From: Kutzneria viridogrisea
Lineage (GTDB): Bacteria; Actinomycetota; Actinomycetes; Mycobacteriales; Pseudonocardiaceae
Assembly (NCBI GenBank): GCA_014138725.1
Contig: JACJID010000003.1
Span: forward strand, 124,001 to 188,000
Direction of reading: 5' to 3'
Length of the DNA stretch: 64,000 bases
The notes beneath the pieces are model-generated. The model did not search any database, had not been told where the DNA came from, and saw nothing but the letters and a program-made list of their open reading frames with translations. Position 1 is the first letter of the stretch. Every line of letters starts with the position of its first letter. Position numbers and translations under genes: made by a program. Of the stretch, positions 8,387 to 19,500 are shown piece by piece.

Positions 8387-9136
8387 GGATCGCCTTTTCT
8401 GATGATGCGATCGCTCGCCGGAAGGTTCTCAGGGGTAGCGCGAACCAACCGATCGAGCGACAGGAGGTTCCGGTGGCCTGTTGAAATCACAGTCCGAATC
8501 GGGTCGACCGGAAGGGTAGCAGCAGTTGAACCGCACTACCCAAAAAAGGCTGGATGGAGGTTGGTCTTTCACTCGCACGGGCAAGAAAGTGCACCAATTC
8601 CCGACTTGATCAACTCTTGGTTGCGTCAATGTCAGGCAGAAGCGATGATGATCACTCGAACGGGTACTCGATCGAATGTGATGCATGCCGCACGAGTTAC
8701 TGCTCGTCACGGTGATTGCGTCCACAACCAGCGAGGCACGTGATGTGTGGTTGTCCATCACGGTCGCATGTGGACATGACGGACGACACGCGAAGCGAGA
8801 TGGCAGCGTGTGGGCCGGGTTGTGATCATCCGATGACCTGATGACCATCACTGGTGGTTGCGCCGCTGCAACCGTCGGATCGCTCGACCGTCCGACAAGA
8901 TCGCCGGTTTACGCCGCTCGCCATTCGGCATGTGGAACGCTCTGTCATCAGTCCTGCCCGTTACTGTTTGGCGTGTCAGGGAGCGACGCTCTGACCTGCG
9001 ACATGACATTCCCTTTGGGAAACAAGGGGTGCGTGGCCCGTTCAGTGGCTCTCTGGGGTGTGCGGCCAGCCGTCGCTTTCTCGATGATCATGTCAAGGTA
9101 TGCGTCGACGAAGAACTCCATCAATTTCAGTCCGCA
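8387..9136. other. Long upstream region, no gene supported
   Basis: About 750 bases with lower GC than the neighbours lie upstream of the GNAT-ThiF/KAS III cassette and presumably hold its promoter. Short frames have no motif. One minus-strand stretch directly after the TnsA fragment reads without a recognisable family. Confidence 0.45.
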
Positions 9137-9424
9137 TCAAAACGGTTGGGATGCAATATGCCGCACCGATTTATCGAAATCAGCGAACAACAATCGAGCC
9201 AACTCCAGCCGGGACTCGTAGATCACATGATCGGACGTGGGGACACACCAGTAACTGCCTGAATGGCGCCTCTGTCCGTGGTACCAGCGGAAAGTCCTCC
9301 ATTGGACCGCTGAGCGAAACATCTCGATGTCGATGTCGGCCCACGCTCGATCACCGTCGACGGTGCCGTCCCCGAAGCGGACAGCGACCAACACCGACTC
9401 GGTGGCGATCTCGTCGCTGGGCAT
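9137..9424 (-). pseudogene. TnsA-like endonuclease N-terminal fragment
   Basis: About 95 residues on the minus strand match the opening of actinobacterial TnsA-like heteromeric transposase endonuclease subunits: VQWRTFRWYHGQRRHSGSYW, then VIYESRLELARLLFADFD and RHIASQPF. The catalytic core that should follow is replaced by a stop and unrelated sequence, so this is a truncated remnant of a Tn7-like element. ATG at 9424 is preceded by a GGGGGCG ribosome-site-like stretch; GTG one codon earlier is possible. Confidence 0.75.
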
Positions 9425-9507
9425 CACCGCCCCCTACATCATGTTCGTAGCGTCACCACCATGACACGTGGCCGCGCTGCCGTGACCACTCCAAACGAGC
9501 GAAAAGA

Positions 9508-9803
9508 TCACGCCTGCCCAATTCCCGTGGCCCATGAGCCAGACAAGGGCCACCGAAGGTGAGAAAGGGTCATCAGAAATGGGGCCCTACAATAAATCCT
9601 ATTTAGCCGGGTGCGTAGCCCCCCGGAATAGTCGTCTCCGCTGTACCTGTAGGGCTGAATTTTGACTACCTGTCCGAAGTCCGGCGCGTCGATCATCATC
9701 TCGCCGCCGATGTAGAGCCCGAGGTGGCGAATGTACGCGCTGGTGCCGTAAAAGACGAGAGCGCCCGGCAGAAGTGGCTGCCCGTCCGACACGCGCGGCC
9801 CCT
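9508..9803 (-). pseudogene. NlpC/P60 peptidoglycan hydrolase C-terminal fragment
   Basis: The frame running out of the left IS end encodes PLLPGALVFYGTSAYIRHLG, then LYIGGEMMIDAPDFGQVV. This is the GDLVFY...HLGIYIGGGxMIHAP block of NlpC/P60 endopeptidases, including the catalytic-type His. The 5' part, with the catalytic Cys, is missing beyond the IS boundary at 9804, so it is a remnant. Confidence 0.7.
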
Positions 9804-11080
<1,277 letters not shown>

Positions 11081-11148
11081 CGGCAGGGTAGCTACCACTT
11101 CAGCTACCGACCCGAAGAAACCCCGACATTCCCGGCGTGCCCGAAATA

Positions 11149-11189
11149 GAGAAGTGGCCCCCGACCTGCATGGTCGGAGGCCACTTCTC
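11149..11189 (+). terminator. Two-tier hairpin after the integrase fragment
   Basis: GAGAAGTGGCC (11149-11159) pairs perfectly with GGCCACTTCTC (11179-11189), with an inner CCGACC/GGTCGG stem. There is no U-tract. It lies between integrase end and att site. Confidence 0.65.
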
Positions 11190-11195
11190 GTGAGA

Positions 11196-11239
11196 GTGGG
11201 CGATACAGGGATCGAACCTGTGACCTCTTCGGTGTGAAC
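11196..11239 (-). other. Attachment site: 3' half of tRNA-Val (anticodon CAC)
   Basis: The minus strand reads TTCACAC (anticodon loop with CAC), CGAAG, GGTCA, then a T-arm with GGTTCGATCC and the 3' acceptor CGCCCAC. The 5' half of a tRNA does not follow, so this is not a functional gene but the identity segment left by integration into tRNA-Val. CCA is not encoded. It sits about 115 bases past the stop of the integrase remnant. Confidence 0.78.
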
Positions 11240-11254
11240 CAAGGACGACATAGT

Positions 11255-11293
11255 GCGCCGACCTGCGGAAACGCAACTTTCGCAGGTCGGCGC
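11255..11293. repeat. Perfect 13-bp inverted repeat beside the att site
   Basis: GCGCCGACCTGCG (11255-11267) and its exact reverse complement (11281-11293) are separated by 13 bases. Three copies of TGCTCCCC follow at about 11345-11375. The group could be integrase arm or excision sites, or a terminator. Confidence 0.6.
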
Positions 11294-11632
11294 GGATCCG
11301 TTCAGAGCCGTTGAATGCGGTTTAGGGCCGTTGAGCGAGCCTGTCTGCTCCCCATTTGCTCCCCGTGCTGCTCCCCAACCCGTGAAGCCGCCGCCGGTGA
11401 CTACCAACCTCTGCGGCTCCGGCCTCAGCTTCTTGGAACTGATCGAATTGAAGAGCCTACGATACGCCGGCCGGACCGGCCGGCGGCGTGCTCCGCGAGT
11501 ATCGACATGCCACTTGACCTGTGCGGACGTTGTTCTCGGCACGCGCAGTGTCTCAATCTGGTCAGACGCTCGTTCTGTGACACCTGGCAAGGGGCGATCC
11601 ATACGTGCGACCGGCGGTGCGGGTTTAGGCGG
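11294..11632. other. Gene-free stretch beyond the att site
   Basis: Apart from the TGCTCCCC repeats, nothing is recognised. Confidence 0.45.
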
Positions 11633-11736
11633 TCAGCGCAATACCTGCCGTAGTGCTTCGTAGGGTGTCTGGAAGCCGAGGGTTTGTCGAGGCCGTCCGT
11701 TGAGTTAGGCAGGCGATGGCGTCGAAGTCGGCTTGA
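11633..11736 (-). pseudogene. IS30-family transposase C-terminal remnant
   Basis: On the minus strand the final codons read LNGRPRQTLGFQTPYEALRQ and end VLR-stop, the typical IS30 transposase C-terminus. The preceding ADFDAIA is in another frame, indicating a small deletion. The fragment is cut by the IS5-type insertion at 11737. Confidence 0.7.
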
Positions 11737-12677
11737 CTGAACCTTTTTCATCCTGCGGCGCGCTCGCGGTCCTGTAGGACGTGAATGGCCTTGGCCAGGC
11801 GGCCGGCGCGGTGCGGGCTGCACCGTAGCTTGCGGAGCACGCGCCAGGTCTTGAGCTGAGCGTTGGCCCGTTCGCCGGGTCCACGCAGGCGGGCGTGGGC
11901 ACGGTTGGCGTCTTTCTGGGACTCGGGTTTGTTGCGGCCTTTGTGCGGGGTGCGGACTTGTTGGCCGGTCTGGTCGTATCCGTGGTAGCCCTTGTCGCCC
12001 AGCGCGATCAGGTCGGCATCGCGCAGCGCGGCCAGGCTATTCCAGATCCGGGCGGCGGCGGTGTCATGCGTGCTGCCGGACAACTGGCCGGACACCCACA
12101 GGATCGTGCCGTCCAGGGAGGTGATTACCTGCAGGTTCACTCCGTGCCTGCGGTGCTTGCCCGAGTAGAAGGGCCGGTCTGCTGCGACGCGGTCGATGGG
12201 GATCAGCGTGCCGTCGATGATCACGTAGTCCATGCCCTCGCGGGTGGCCTTCGCGGTGCCGCCCGCAGCTTCGGCGCCCGCTGGGCACGCAGTTCGACGG
12301 TCTCGTTGACATACCGCCAGCACGTCGCGGTCGACACCGCGAACCCAGCGCCGACCTCGGCGAACGGCTCACCCTTGCGCAGATACACCAGCACCAGCAG
12401 CACCTGCTGCCCGGGGTTGAGCCTGCGCCATACCGAGCCGAGTCGCTTGCGGTGCGCGCGGATGAGGTCGGACACGAAGGTCAGGGTCTGATGTGACAAC
12501 GGCAGCGCGGCACCGTAGAACAGCATGCGAAGCCTTCGGTGGTACGGACTGATCTTGGTCGACAGCCCTCCTACCGGAGGCTTCATCCGTTGTCACGCTG
12601 GCACTCCGGCGATCCTCAGTTCGTGATCTACATCCCGTGCCCACCAACACATCCAGGCCAAGATGAAAAAGGTTCAG
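11737..12677. mobile_element. IS5-type element with TIRs and TGA target duplication
   Basis: The ends are CTGAACCTTTTTCATC (11737-11752) and its exact reverse complement (12662-12677), a 16-bp perfect terminal inverted repeat. TGA flanks both sides (11734-11736 and 12678-12680) as a 3-bp target duplication. The 941-bp unit carries one transposase on the minus strand. Confidence 0.88.
11748..12526 (-). pseudogene. IS5-family transposase (HTH + DDE_Tnp_4), one frameshift
   Basis: The N-terminal part starts MLFYGAALPLSHQTL and has the HTH block GFAVSTATCWRYVNETVEL. The C-terminal part, in another frame, has the DDE_Tnp_4-like YVIIDGTLIPIDRV, DLIALGDKGYHGY and RGPGERANAQLKTWRVLRKL blocks. The frames meet near 12250, where one base seems missing from a GC-rich run. 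The site does not look like a classical slippery heptamer, so decay (or a sequence error) is more likely than programmed frameshifting. Confidence 0.8.
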
Positions 12678-13054
12678 TGAAATTCCTGATCCACGACCGC
12701 GACGCGAAGTTCCCCGCCCTCATCGACGAGATCCTCGCCGACGCCGGCATCCAGACCGTCCTCACCGGCATCCGCGTCCCCAGAATGAACTCCATCATGG
12801 AGCGCTGGGTACAAAGCTGCCGCCACGAGCTTCTGGACCGAACTCTCATCTGGAACGAGCACCACCTGCGCCACGCCCTGCGCGAGTACGAGAAGTTCTA
12901 CAACTCCCATCGCGCCAACCCGGCCAAGCGTCAGGCAGCTCCACTGCGCCCGGTGCCAGCGCCCATCACCGATCCAGACCGAATCGCCCACCTGAACATA
13001 CGCCGACACGACCGACTCGGCGGCGTCCTCCACGAATACCTGCATGCCGCCTGA
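12678..13054 (+). pseudogene. DDE-integrase IS transposase C-terminal fragment
   Basis: Starting right at the IS5 boundary, the frame encodes VKFLIHDRDAKFPALIDEIL, then RVPRMNSIMERWVQSCRHEL and LREYEKFYNSHR, ending LGGVLHEYLHAA-stop. These are the second Asp and the Glu regions of an integrase-core transposase of the same broad type as copies A-C but a different group. The 5' two-thirds are missing. Confidence 0.8.
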
Positions 13055-13134
13055 GCTGCATGGACGAGATTATCGGCAGGCGCAGTGTCGAGCTGCTGCC
13101 CGACCTTCCGGTCCGCGGACATCAGCAGAGCCCA

Positions 13135-13524
13135 CTACTTCTTTGAGACCATCGAAATCCCGCCCAATGCGAGGGAGAACATCCGGGCAAGCGCCTTCCG
13201 AACATCCGGGTCTCGATCGAGTCGCTCTAGCGATTCAAACCTCGTCGGATCAAGATCGATCGTGGCAATTCCACCAGCATCCTTGCCGCCCGCGGTCGAG
13301 AACAGCACGAGGCATCGATAGGCCCGAACAGCCCCTCCTCGCTCCTCGCGCATAAGCGACTGGAGGACGACGACTTCTTCCCTGACCTGGCTGCGGAGTG
13401 CATCTACGGAAGTCCACCGAGTCGCCAAGCCTCGGTCCTCCGCCTCCAACTGGATCTCGAGCAGCGTATCAAAACCGATCTGACACACACGGAAGTCGGG
13501 GTCAGTCGAATGAATCATAGACAT
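13135..13524 (-). CDS. Probable immunity protein for the Rhs toxin
   Basis: A 129-residue protein without a recognised domain, placed directly downstream of the Rhs gene as expected for a polymorphic-toxin immunity gene. Likely start is ATG at 13524, eight bases past the Rhs stop, with GGGGAG about ten bases upstream inside the Rhs 3' end. An ATG at 13551 overlapping the Rhs gene is possible. The protein is acidic and rich in helix-favouring residues (DALRSQVREEVVVLQSLMRE) and has no signal peptide, so it would act in the cytosol. The role is inferred from position only. Confidence 0.7.
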   Translation of the reverse strand: MSMIHSTDPDFRVCQIGFDTLLEIQLEAEDRGLATRWTSVDALRSQVREEVVVLQSLMREERGGAVRAYRCLVLFSTAGGKDAGGIATIDLDPTRFESLERLDRDPDVRKALARMFSLALGGISMVSKK

Positions 13525-13531
13525 CAGAACA

Positions 13532-16500
13532 CTACTCCCCGCCGTAGACATCGATACGAATTGACGTGTCAGGGTTAATACGGCCGTCGTTGATCCTTAC
13601 TTGGAGTTCGTCCCAGCGGTGATGACCTCCAAGAATCGTCCCGTTACGTGAGACGACAATTCCGTCTCCCTCTGCGGCATTGTTGATCCCGTGCAAAAGT
13701 TCGTCGTTGCCCAGTTCTTCGTGGTACCACTGCGATGCTGGATCCCGAGTCGACTGTCCCTCGGTGTACCTCTTAGCGAGATCGCCAGCCCTCTCGTAAC
13801 GTGTCGACCAACAGCCGGTGTTGTGGACCAGGACCGGGGTGTCCCCAGCCAGCACATAGTACGTGTGTACGCCGTCGATGGTGAGGTTGTAGGTGCGGAT
13901 GGTTGTGGCGTAACGGCGTAGGGAGGTGATTGTAACGTGGCCGTTTCCTGGGGTGTCGAGCTGCTGCCCGACCTTCAGGTCTCCCGCATCTGTCCATGTG
14001 TGAGTGGTGGTGTCCCAGAACAGGTGGTGCGTGGTCGAGGTGATCGTTCGGGGGCCGTCAGCGGTAGCAAGGGTGACATCGGTGAAGTCATGGTCGGTGT
14101 CGGTAATGTGAACGGCAGTGACGGTGTGCCGTTGCACCGTCGGGCTGTCGGGTTCGGCGTTGCTGATCTGGTCACCGACCTTGACCTGGTCGATCGGCTT
14201 GTTCGTGCCGTCGGCCATCAAGACCGGCGTGTCACCCGCGAAGCTGTTCGGCCCAGCGCAACCGAGCTCGCCCCTCAAGAACCCGCCTCCGACCGCCAGC
14301 GTGACCGCTTCGCTGACCAGGGTGTTCACCGTCGTGCTGACCCTGGCCTCAGTCGCGCATTGCTGAAGGTGGTCGATGCAGTACATCGCGGCTATCCGCT
14401 TCGCGCCCTCGACATCGTCAGGGTGCTCAAGCAGATAGTCATACGCCTCCTGACAGCCCCTCCGCCCGAAACACGCATTCGTACCCGCACCGCGCCCGTC
14501 TCCCACCGGGGCGGTCCAGTAGTCGCCACTGCCATCACCCGCGTAGTGGTAGAGCTGGGTTTGCAGCCTGCCGTTGTCGGTGGTAGCAGGTGAATGCTGG
14601 TCGATCCAGTTCTGGTCCCGCGCCTGCCGCGATCGCTGCCGCTCACCGGCACGTTCGCTGGTCCACCAGTTGTTCCTCTCCTCCGCCGTCGGCGGCGGGT
14701 CACCAAGGATGCCACCACAGCCGACGTTGTCGGGGCCGCAGTTCACCAGCAACCCCGTCGGGTCGCTGAGTGTGGTCGGGTTGTCGTTCGCGTAGGTGTA
14801 ACCGTTGAGTTGGCCGGGACGGGCCGGATCAAGCACTGGGTCGACAGAGATGAACCGACCGATCATCGGGTCGTAGTTTCGGGCACCAATCTCGGTCAGG
14901 CCGCTGGTCTGGTCCACCGGCTTGTTCAGGAAGCCATGAGTGTCCGGCCAGGTCCCGACGCCGGATCCGAGCGGGTTGCCGTAAGGGTCGAACGCGCGGC
15001 GAGTGACCTCACCGGTCTCGGGCTGGTAGGCGATTTGGTTGGTGCCGTGGGAATCACCGGCCAGGACGGTCGGGTTGGCCCCACCGACGCGCATCGCGAT
15101 GGTGTTGCCGCCGAAGCTGTAGTAGCGGGTGCCGGTGACCGTCGCGAGCGTGGCGTTGTAGGTCAACTCCTCGCCGGGCAGGAACAGCGTCGTGCTGCCC
15201 TTGTCGTGGCGGATCAGCAGGTTGCCGTCGGCGTCGTAGACATACGTGCTGGTGCCGTTGCTGGTCTGGTCGGATGCCAACCTGTTTTCCTGGTCCCAGC
15301 TCAAGGTCTGCCGGTCCGCGACCAGGTTGCGGGTGCTGGTGTTACCGGCCGCGTCGTAGCCGTAGCTGGTGGCGGTGTTCCCGCCTGGGCCGCTGGTGGC
15401 GGTCGAGGTCAGGGTGTGTGCCTGGGGGTTACCCGGTGCCGGGTAGGTGTAGGTCGTGGTGGTGTCGCCACTGGCTCCGGGCAGGGCGTGGCGGACCTGG
15501 GTGGCGCGCAGTCCGCTGGGCTGGAAGCTCCAGGAGGTCCAGTACGGGGTGATGCCCCCGACGTTGGTGCTGCCCGCGGCGGTGGAGGGTGGGGCAGCGC
15601 ATTTGTCGGTGGCTGTCCATGCCTGGTTGAGGCGATCCAGCGCGTCGTAGCCGAAGCACTGGGTCTGGGTAGCCGCCCCGGGCGGGCCTTGCACGTCGGT
15701 GCTGGAGGTCAGGTTGCCCGCTGGGTCGTAGGTGTAGGAGGTGTCGTCGATCTGCGGTGGCGCCTGTTTGCCCGACAGGGTGACGTCCGTGACCCGCCGG
15801 GTCTGCTTGTCGTGGTCGTAGGACAACCAGCCGTTCCCGCCGACCGTGGCGAACTGGGCGATTTCACCGTAGGGGGTGTAGATCGCGCCGGAGGCATAGG
15901 AGTTGTAGCCGAGCGCCCCCTTGGGCTTGCCCAATGCGTCGTAGGAGGTGACGATCTGCTCCGGTGACAGGCCGCCGCCGCTCGCGGGCTGCACGACATC
16001 GGGCAGGCCGGTCGTGGTGTAGGACGTCGAGGTGGTGTAGTCGCCGGCCAGTCCGGTCTCGCTGGCGGGGATGCGGAGGATGGTGCCGTTGGGCAGGCCC
16101 ATGCCGTCATAGCCGGTGACCCCGGACAGGTAGTTGCCGCCAGGGGTGTAGCGGGTGGAGTAGCTCAACTTGCCGGTCTGGACGGTGTCGTACACCCAGG
16201 AGGCCAGCTCCGGGCCGGTGATCGATCCGGCGTGCTCCTCGAGTTTGCGGCCCAGCTCGTCATACTTGAAGGCCAGCGTCTGGCCACGGTTGTCCGTTGT
16301 GGATGTCAACTGGCCGGCGTCGTCATAGCCGTAGGTCGTGCTGCCCGCGTCCGGGTCGCTCTGGGTCCGCCTGCGGCCCAGCAGGTCGTAGGTGTAGGTC
16401 CACTTGTTACCCTCGGCGTCGGTGATCTGGTCCTGCTGTCCGAGCGGGGTGTAGTGGTACAGCGTCGACTGGATGGCGTTCCCAGTGATGGTGTTGCCCG

Positions 16501-19500
16501 AGATCGTGGGCGGGGTCGTGTACTGGCGCAGCTCGGTGACCTTGCCCCGGCTGTCGGTCAGCGTCGTGCTGGTGACACCGCCGGGCGGCGGGATGGTGGT
16601 GGTGCGGTCGCCACCATAGACGGTCTGGGTGGCCCACGTCGCGGTCAGCCCGTTGTAGGCGGTGGCCTTCACCGGCCGCCCGTCGCCGTCGAAGGTGGTG
16701 ACCGTGCGGTCGTTGACGTCGGCGTCTGCCACCGAGATCAACGTCGTCCCCGGCGCGCCATCGGTGTGGTAGCGGTTGTTGGTGCGTACCACCCAGCCGT
16801 GCGAGTCGTAGACGGTGTCCGATCCGATCCGACCGCCGCCCTCGGCGTCTGATTGGGTTTGCAGCACATGGCCGAGACCGTCGTAGAGCGTGACGCTGGT
16901 CGTGTAGTTCGTCCCGTTCCCGTAGTCGATCAGGGTCTTGCTGGTGACCGCCGAGGCACCGTCACGCCGCAGGAGATAGCTGTAGGTACTGGAGGGCTGT
17001 TGGTTGCCGCTCTTGCTGTGACCTGGTAGCCACATCGCGGTGAGCCGGCCCAGGGCGTCGTAGCTGGCATCGGTGGCGTGTCCGGCGACGTCGGTGATGT
17101 CCAGGGTGGAACCGCGGCCGGGATCGACGAGGGTCTTGGTGGTCTGTTTCTTCGGGTTGGTAGTGACGATCTGGGTGACCACTCCACCGTCGGTCGGGGT
17201 GTAAGCCGTGGTCGACGTCCGGTTGAGCGCGTCGGTGCGTGACAGCGGACGACCGGACCCGTCAAAGGTCGCCGTGCCGGTCGTGATGAAGGTCAGTATG
17301 CCGTTGTCGTTCTTGCTGGAACTGTCGGTGCGGGTCGGATCACCGGCTCCCGGTACCACGCCGAGGTTGGTCTGGTTGTCGTAGAAGGTGCGGACATCGG
17401 ACAGGATCGGCGACGGCGTCGTGCCCGGTGTGGGGCAGCTCTGTTGGGAGGTGATGACCTCCGCGACCCGGTTACGGATCCACGAGGTCGTATTGTCAGC
17501 GTAGCTGGTGGTCGTGCACACATCCGGTACGCCGTCACCGGAGGAGGTCTGCTGGGTCACCCGGCCAGCGCTGTCATAAGCGGTGGTTGCCGAGGTCGTG
17601 CGGGCACCGCCGGCGGCCAGCGCCGTCAGCGTCCGAGACTTGGTGGTGGCGACGATGGTCGCGGTGAGCGCGGGCAATCCATCGCGGGCTCGTGAGGCGG
17701 TGGAGGCGACCGTGCCGACATCGGTGATGGCAGTGGAGACCTGTGCTGGACTGTCGCCGTCGAAGGTCGTCACCTCGCGAGGCGTGCCGGCGAATTGGTT
17801 GCTGTCGGGGACGGACTCCCCAAGCGAGTCCGCGATGGTGACCGGTGTCCGGATCTTCCCGCCGGGCAGGGTGTCACCATCCATGCCCCGGTAGTAGGTG
17901 GTCCGGGTCAGTGTCTGCCGGTCAGCCACACCGTTGCTGCTGTGCTGGGGGTCGCCGGTGCGGACTTCGACCTGTTGGTAGCCGCGGAACTGGCCGTAGG
18001 TGCGATTGGCGGGCTTGGTCACCTCGTTGTCGTCGAAGTGCCACGCCGGGGATCCCAGGTACCGGTAGGTGGTCTTCTGCGTGGGCGAGAGCGCGTTGGC
18101 GTCCTGGACGTCGACCTCGGTGGTGACATACATGTGGAAGTAGTCCAGCACCGGGTCGGTGTTGTAGGGCAACACCCACCGGACTGGGAAACACCGCATC
18201 GTGTCGTTGGCCGGATCAGCGGGGACAGTGGTCTGGGTGCATTCCGGATCGCTGTAGGAGATCGAGATGACCTGGCCGGTCTCGGTGGTGATGGTGGCCA
18301 GCCGCCATCGGATCATGGCCGGCTGGTTGTTGTAGTTGACCACCCGGTTGTCGTGCACCTGTCCGGTGAACGTCATCGCCGGCAGGGCGATCGAGGTTCC
18401 GTCCGGGCTGTATCCGGTGTGGGTGATCGAGGCCAGCCACATGGAAGCGTCGATCGCGGCGTAGAACTGGTGGCCCAGTTCGTAGGTGTCGACCTTGGTG
18501 TAGCCGGTGCCGGTGTAGTACTGGGTGGTGATGGTGGTCAGCCGTTTGGTCGACCAGATCGACGGTGCGTGATTGTCACAACTGGCGCCCTGGACGCAGT
18601 GCTGGTCCTGTGGGGTGTCCGGCCAGGAGGCGGCGTTGTTGGTGGTGAACTGCGACGGGTCGCACGTGATCGTCCCCGAGGGCAGGCAGCGCTCGGAGAC
18701 AGTGAAGACCACCTGATCCGCGGCGGCGCTGGCATAGACGGTGCCGTTCTCATCGCGTAGGCCGTAGTCGATCCGGGACAGGTAGCCGCCCCGGGTGTAG
18801 GCCACACCGGTGGTGGAGTTGTTGGCACCGTAGTAGTTGGTTTCCGGGGTGTAGTAGTACATCGTGGCGTTGCCATGGGGGTCCTCGACGTAGTCCAGGT
18901 TCCACCGCCACGCCTGCGCACAGGACGACGCGGCGAACCCCGCCGGGTTGTTACACGGGTCACCGGGGTGGGCCCCGTAGACGGGCTCGGTCCAGGTCGA
19001 GTTCGTGGTCGCTTGGTCGCGATGGCCGGGTCCGCTGTTGCGGCCGAAGAAGTACTGAGTCCCGTTCGGCGTGGTGATCTTCCAGTACTCGCCGCCCAGG
19101 GCGCCGTTTGCGCTGCCGGTGAGGAGTTCGACCCGGTCACCTGTGTCCGTGGAGGTGTGCCAGGTCTTGCTGAGGTCATCGAGCACCAGGGAGACCGAGT
19201 GGCCGTCGAGGTTCATTGTCAGGATCTGACCGGACCAGCAGGCGTCGTAGACCTTCGGTGCGGTACCGGCCGGGTCGTCCGCGCATGAGCGGTAGGTGCG
19301 TTCGATGTAGCCGGGTGAGTAGTCCCAGCCCTCACCGATCCACGAGGTCTGGTTGTTGGTCGATGCGGTATGTCCATCCACTCGGGATGAGTCGTAGGAC
19401 AGCGCGACCTTCGGCGTGGCGTCGCCGCCTGCCGCGGACGGTGGGGTGGCGATGGGGTAGGACCAGGTAAACGCGCCCGAGCTGCCGCCCACTGACCAAC

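Noticed and set aside
11196-11239. Functional tRNA-Val gene
   Set aside because: Only the 3' half is present; the 5' acceptor and D-arm do not follow, so it is called an att fragment.
14594-15967. Long plus-strand open frame (457 codons) opposite the Rhs gene
   Set aside because: It is the antisense shadow of YD repeats; no ribosome site or motif.
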